Shown here one piece after another: positions 63,938-64,000 of a DNA stretch of 64,000 bases. Positions within the stretch are counted from its first letter, which is position 1; every line of letters starts with the position of its first letter. A program made the position numbers and the translations under genes. The notes beneath the pieces were generated by a model. The model was not told the DNA's origin. It searched no databases and saw nothing but the letters and a program-made list of their open reading frames with translations. The DNA is taken from NCBI GenBank assembly GCA_021790195.1, contig JAJYIF010000015.1:23852-87851 (forward strand). Direction: 5' to 3'. The DNA is from Nitrospirota bacterium (lineage in GTDB: Bacteria; Nitrospirota; Thermodesulfovibrionia; Thermodesulfovibrionales; UBA9159).

Positions 63938-64000
63938 ATGTATCAAGAATGCATCAGTGTGAACTGCAAGAAGTACAAATTTTCAGCTCGTGACAATAAC
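63938..64000 (+). CDS. Start of an open ORF cut by the window edge
   Basis: ATG at 63938 opens a frame of 21 codons to the edge (MYQECISVNCKKYKFSARDN...). No clear ribosome site precedes it. It contains a C-x4-C pair. It is too short to identify and may be chance. Confidence 0.25.
   Translation, partial: MYQECISVNCKKYKFSARDNN

Overview
The window is a bacterial chromosome segment of moderate GC content. Housekeeping genes are compact and operonic, many exported proteins are long and carry N-terminal signal peptides, and several short palindromic repeat families are scattered through genes and gaps. Gene content (YacP-type NYN nuclease beside pyrE, DUF1015, gap-pgk with a pyruvoyl SpeD, giant LamG/Ig/FN3 surface proteins) fits a Nitrospirota- or Deltaproteobacteria-like Gram-negative bacterium. 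That placement is inference; no rRNA is present to settle it.

Region 1-7827 is the early end of a Mu-like transposable prophage that runs off the left edge. A minus-strand early operon encodes a Ner-like regulator, a CII-like protein, a small HTH protein, MuA transposase (DDE triad D304/D371/E417), a MuB-like ATPase, two regulators and GemA. Divergent from it is an XRE repressor fused to a second MuB-like AAA domain, followed by a lipoprotein cargo gene. Two adjacent 22-bp direct repeats ending at 7827 look like transposase end-binding sites and mark the element boundary. Next to it, 7840-11860 holds a helicase-less type ISP/IIG-like restriction-methylation enzyme and a small-protein/GNAT pair resembling a toxin-antitoxin module.

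Region 12098-31197 is core genome: a TlpA thioredoxin; DppD/DppF ATPases with a TPR protein; a two-component system in an operon with PAP2, YacP and pyrE; two tandem DHA2 drug-efflux paralogs; a HAD phosphatase; tgt; DUF1015; gap; pgk; speD; and an elongator tRNA-Met(CAT).

Region 31198-63438 is a one-direction block of about 32 kb. It begins with a REC-AraC response regulator. Two 12-bp direct repeats spaced 21 bp precede a PBP4-class DD-peptidase gene. Then come a beta-propeller surface protein, a degenerate rhodanese, a dockerin protein, a 1957-residue protein with an N-terminal cohesin domain and Ig-like tandem repeats, a glycine-rich protein, a 4179-residue LamG/Ig/FN3 protein with an HExxH site, and a duplicated lipoprotein/zinc-phospholipase-C-like unit. 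The right end (63439-64000) is decayed: a frameshifted Ig-domain relic, a transposase scrap and an open partial ORF.

The most unusual features are a cohesin/dockerin gene pair outside an evident cellulosome, and repeated cases where a dispersed palindromic repeat has become protein-coding sequence: two signal peptides, a third signal-peptide N-region, and an in-frame insertion in tgt.
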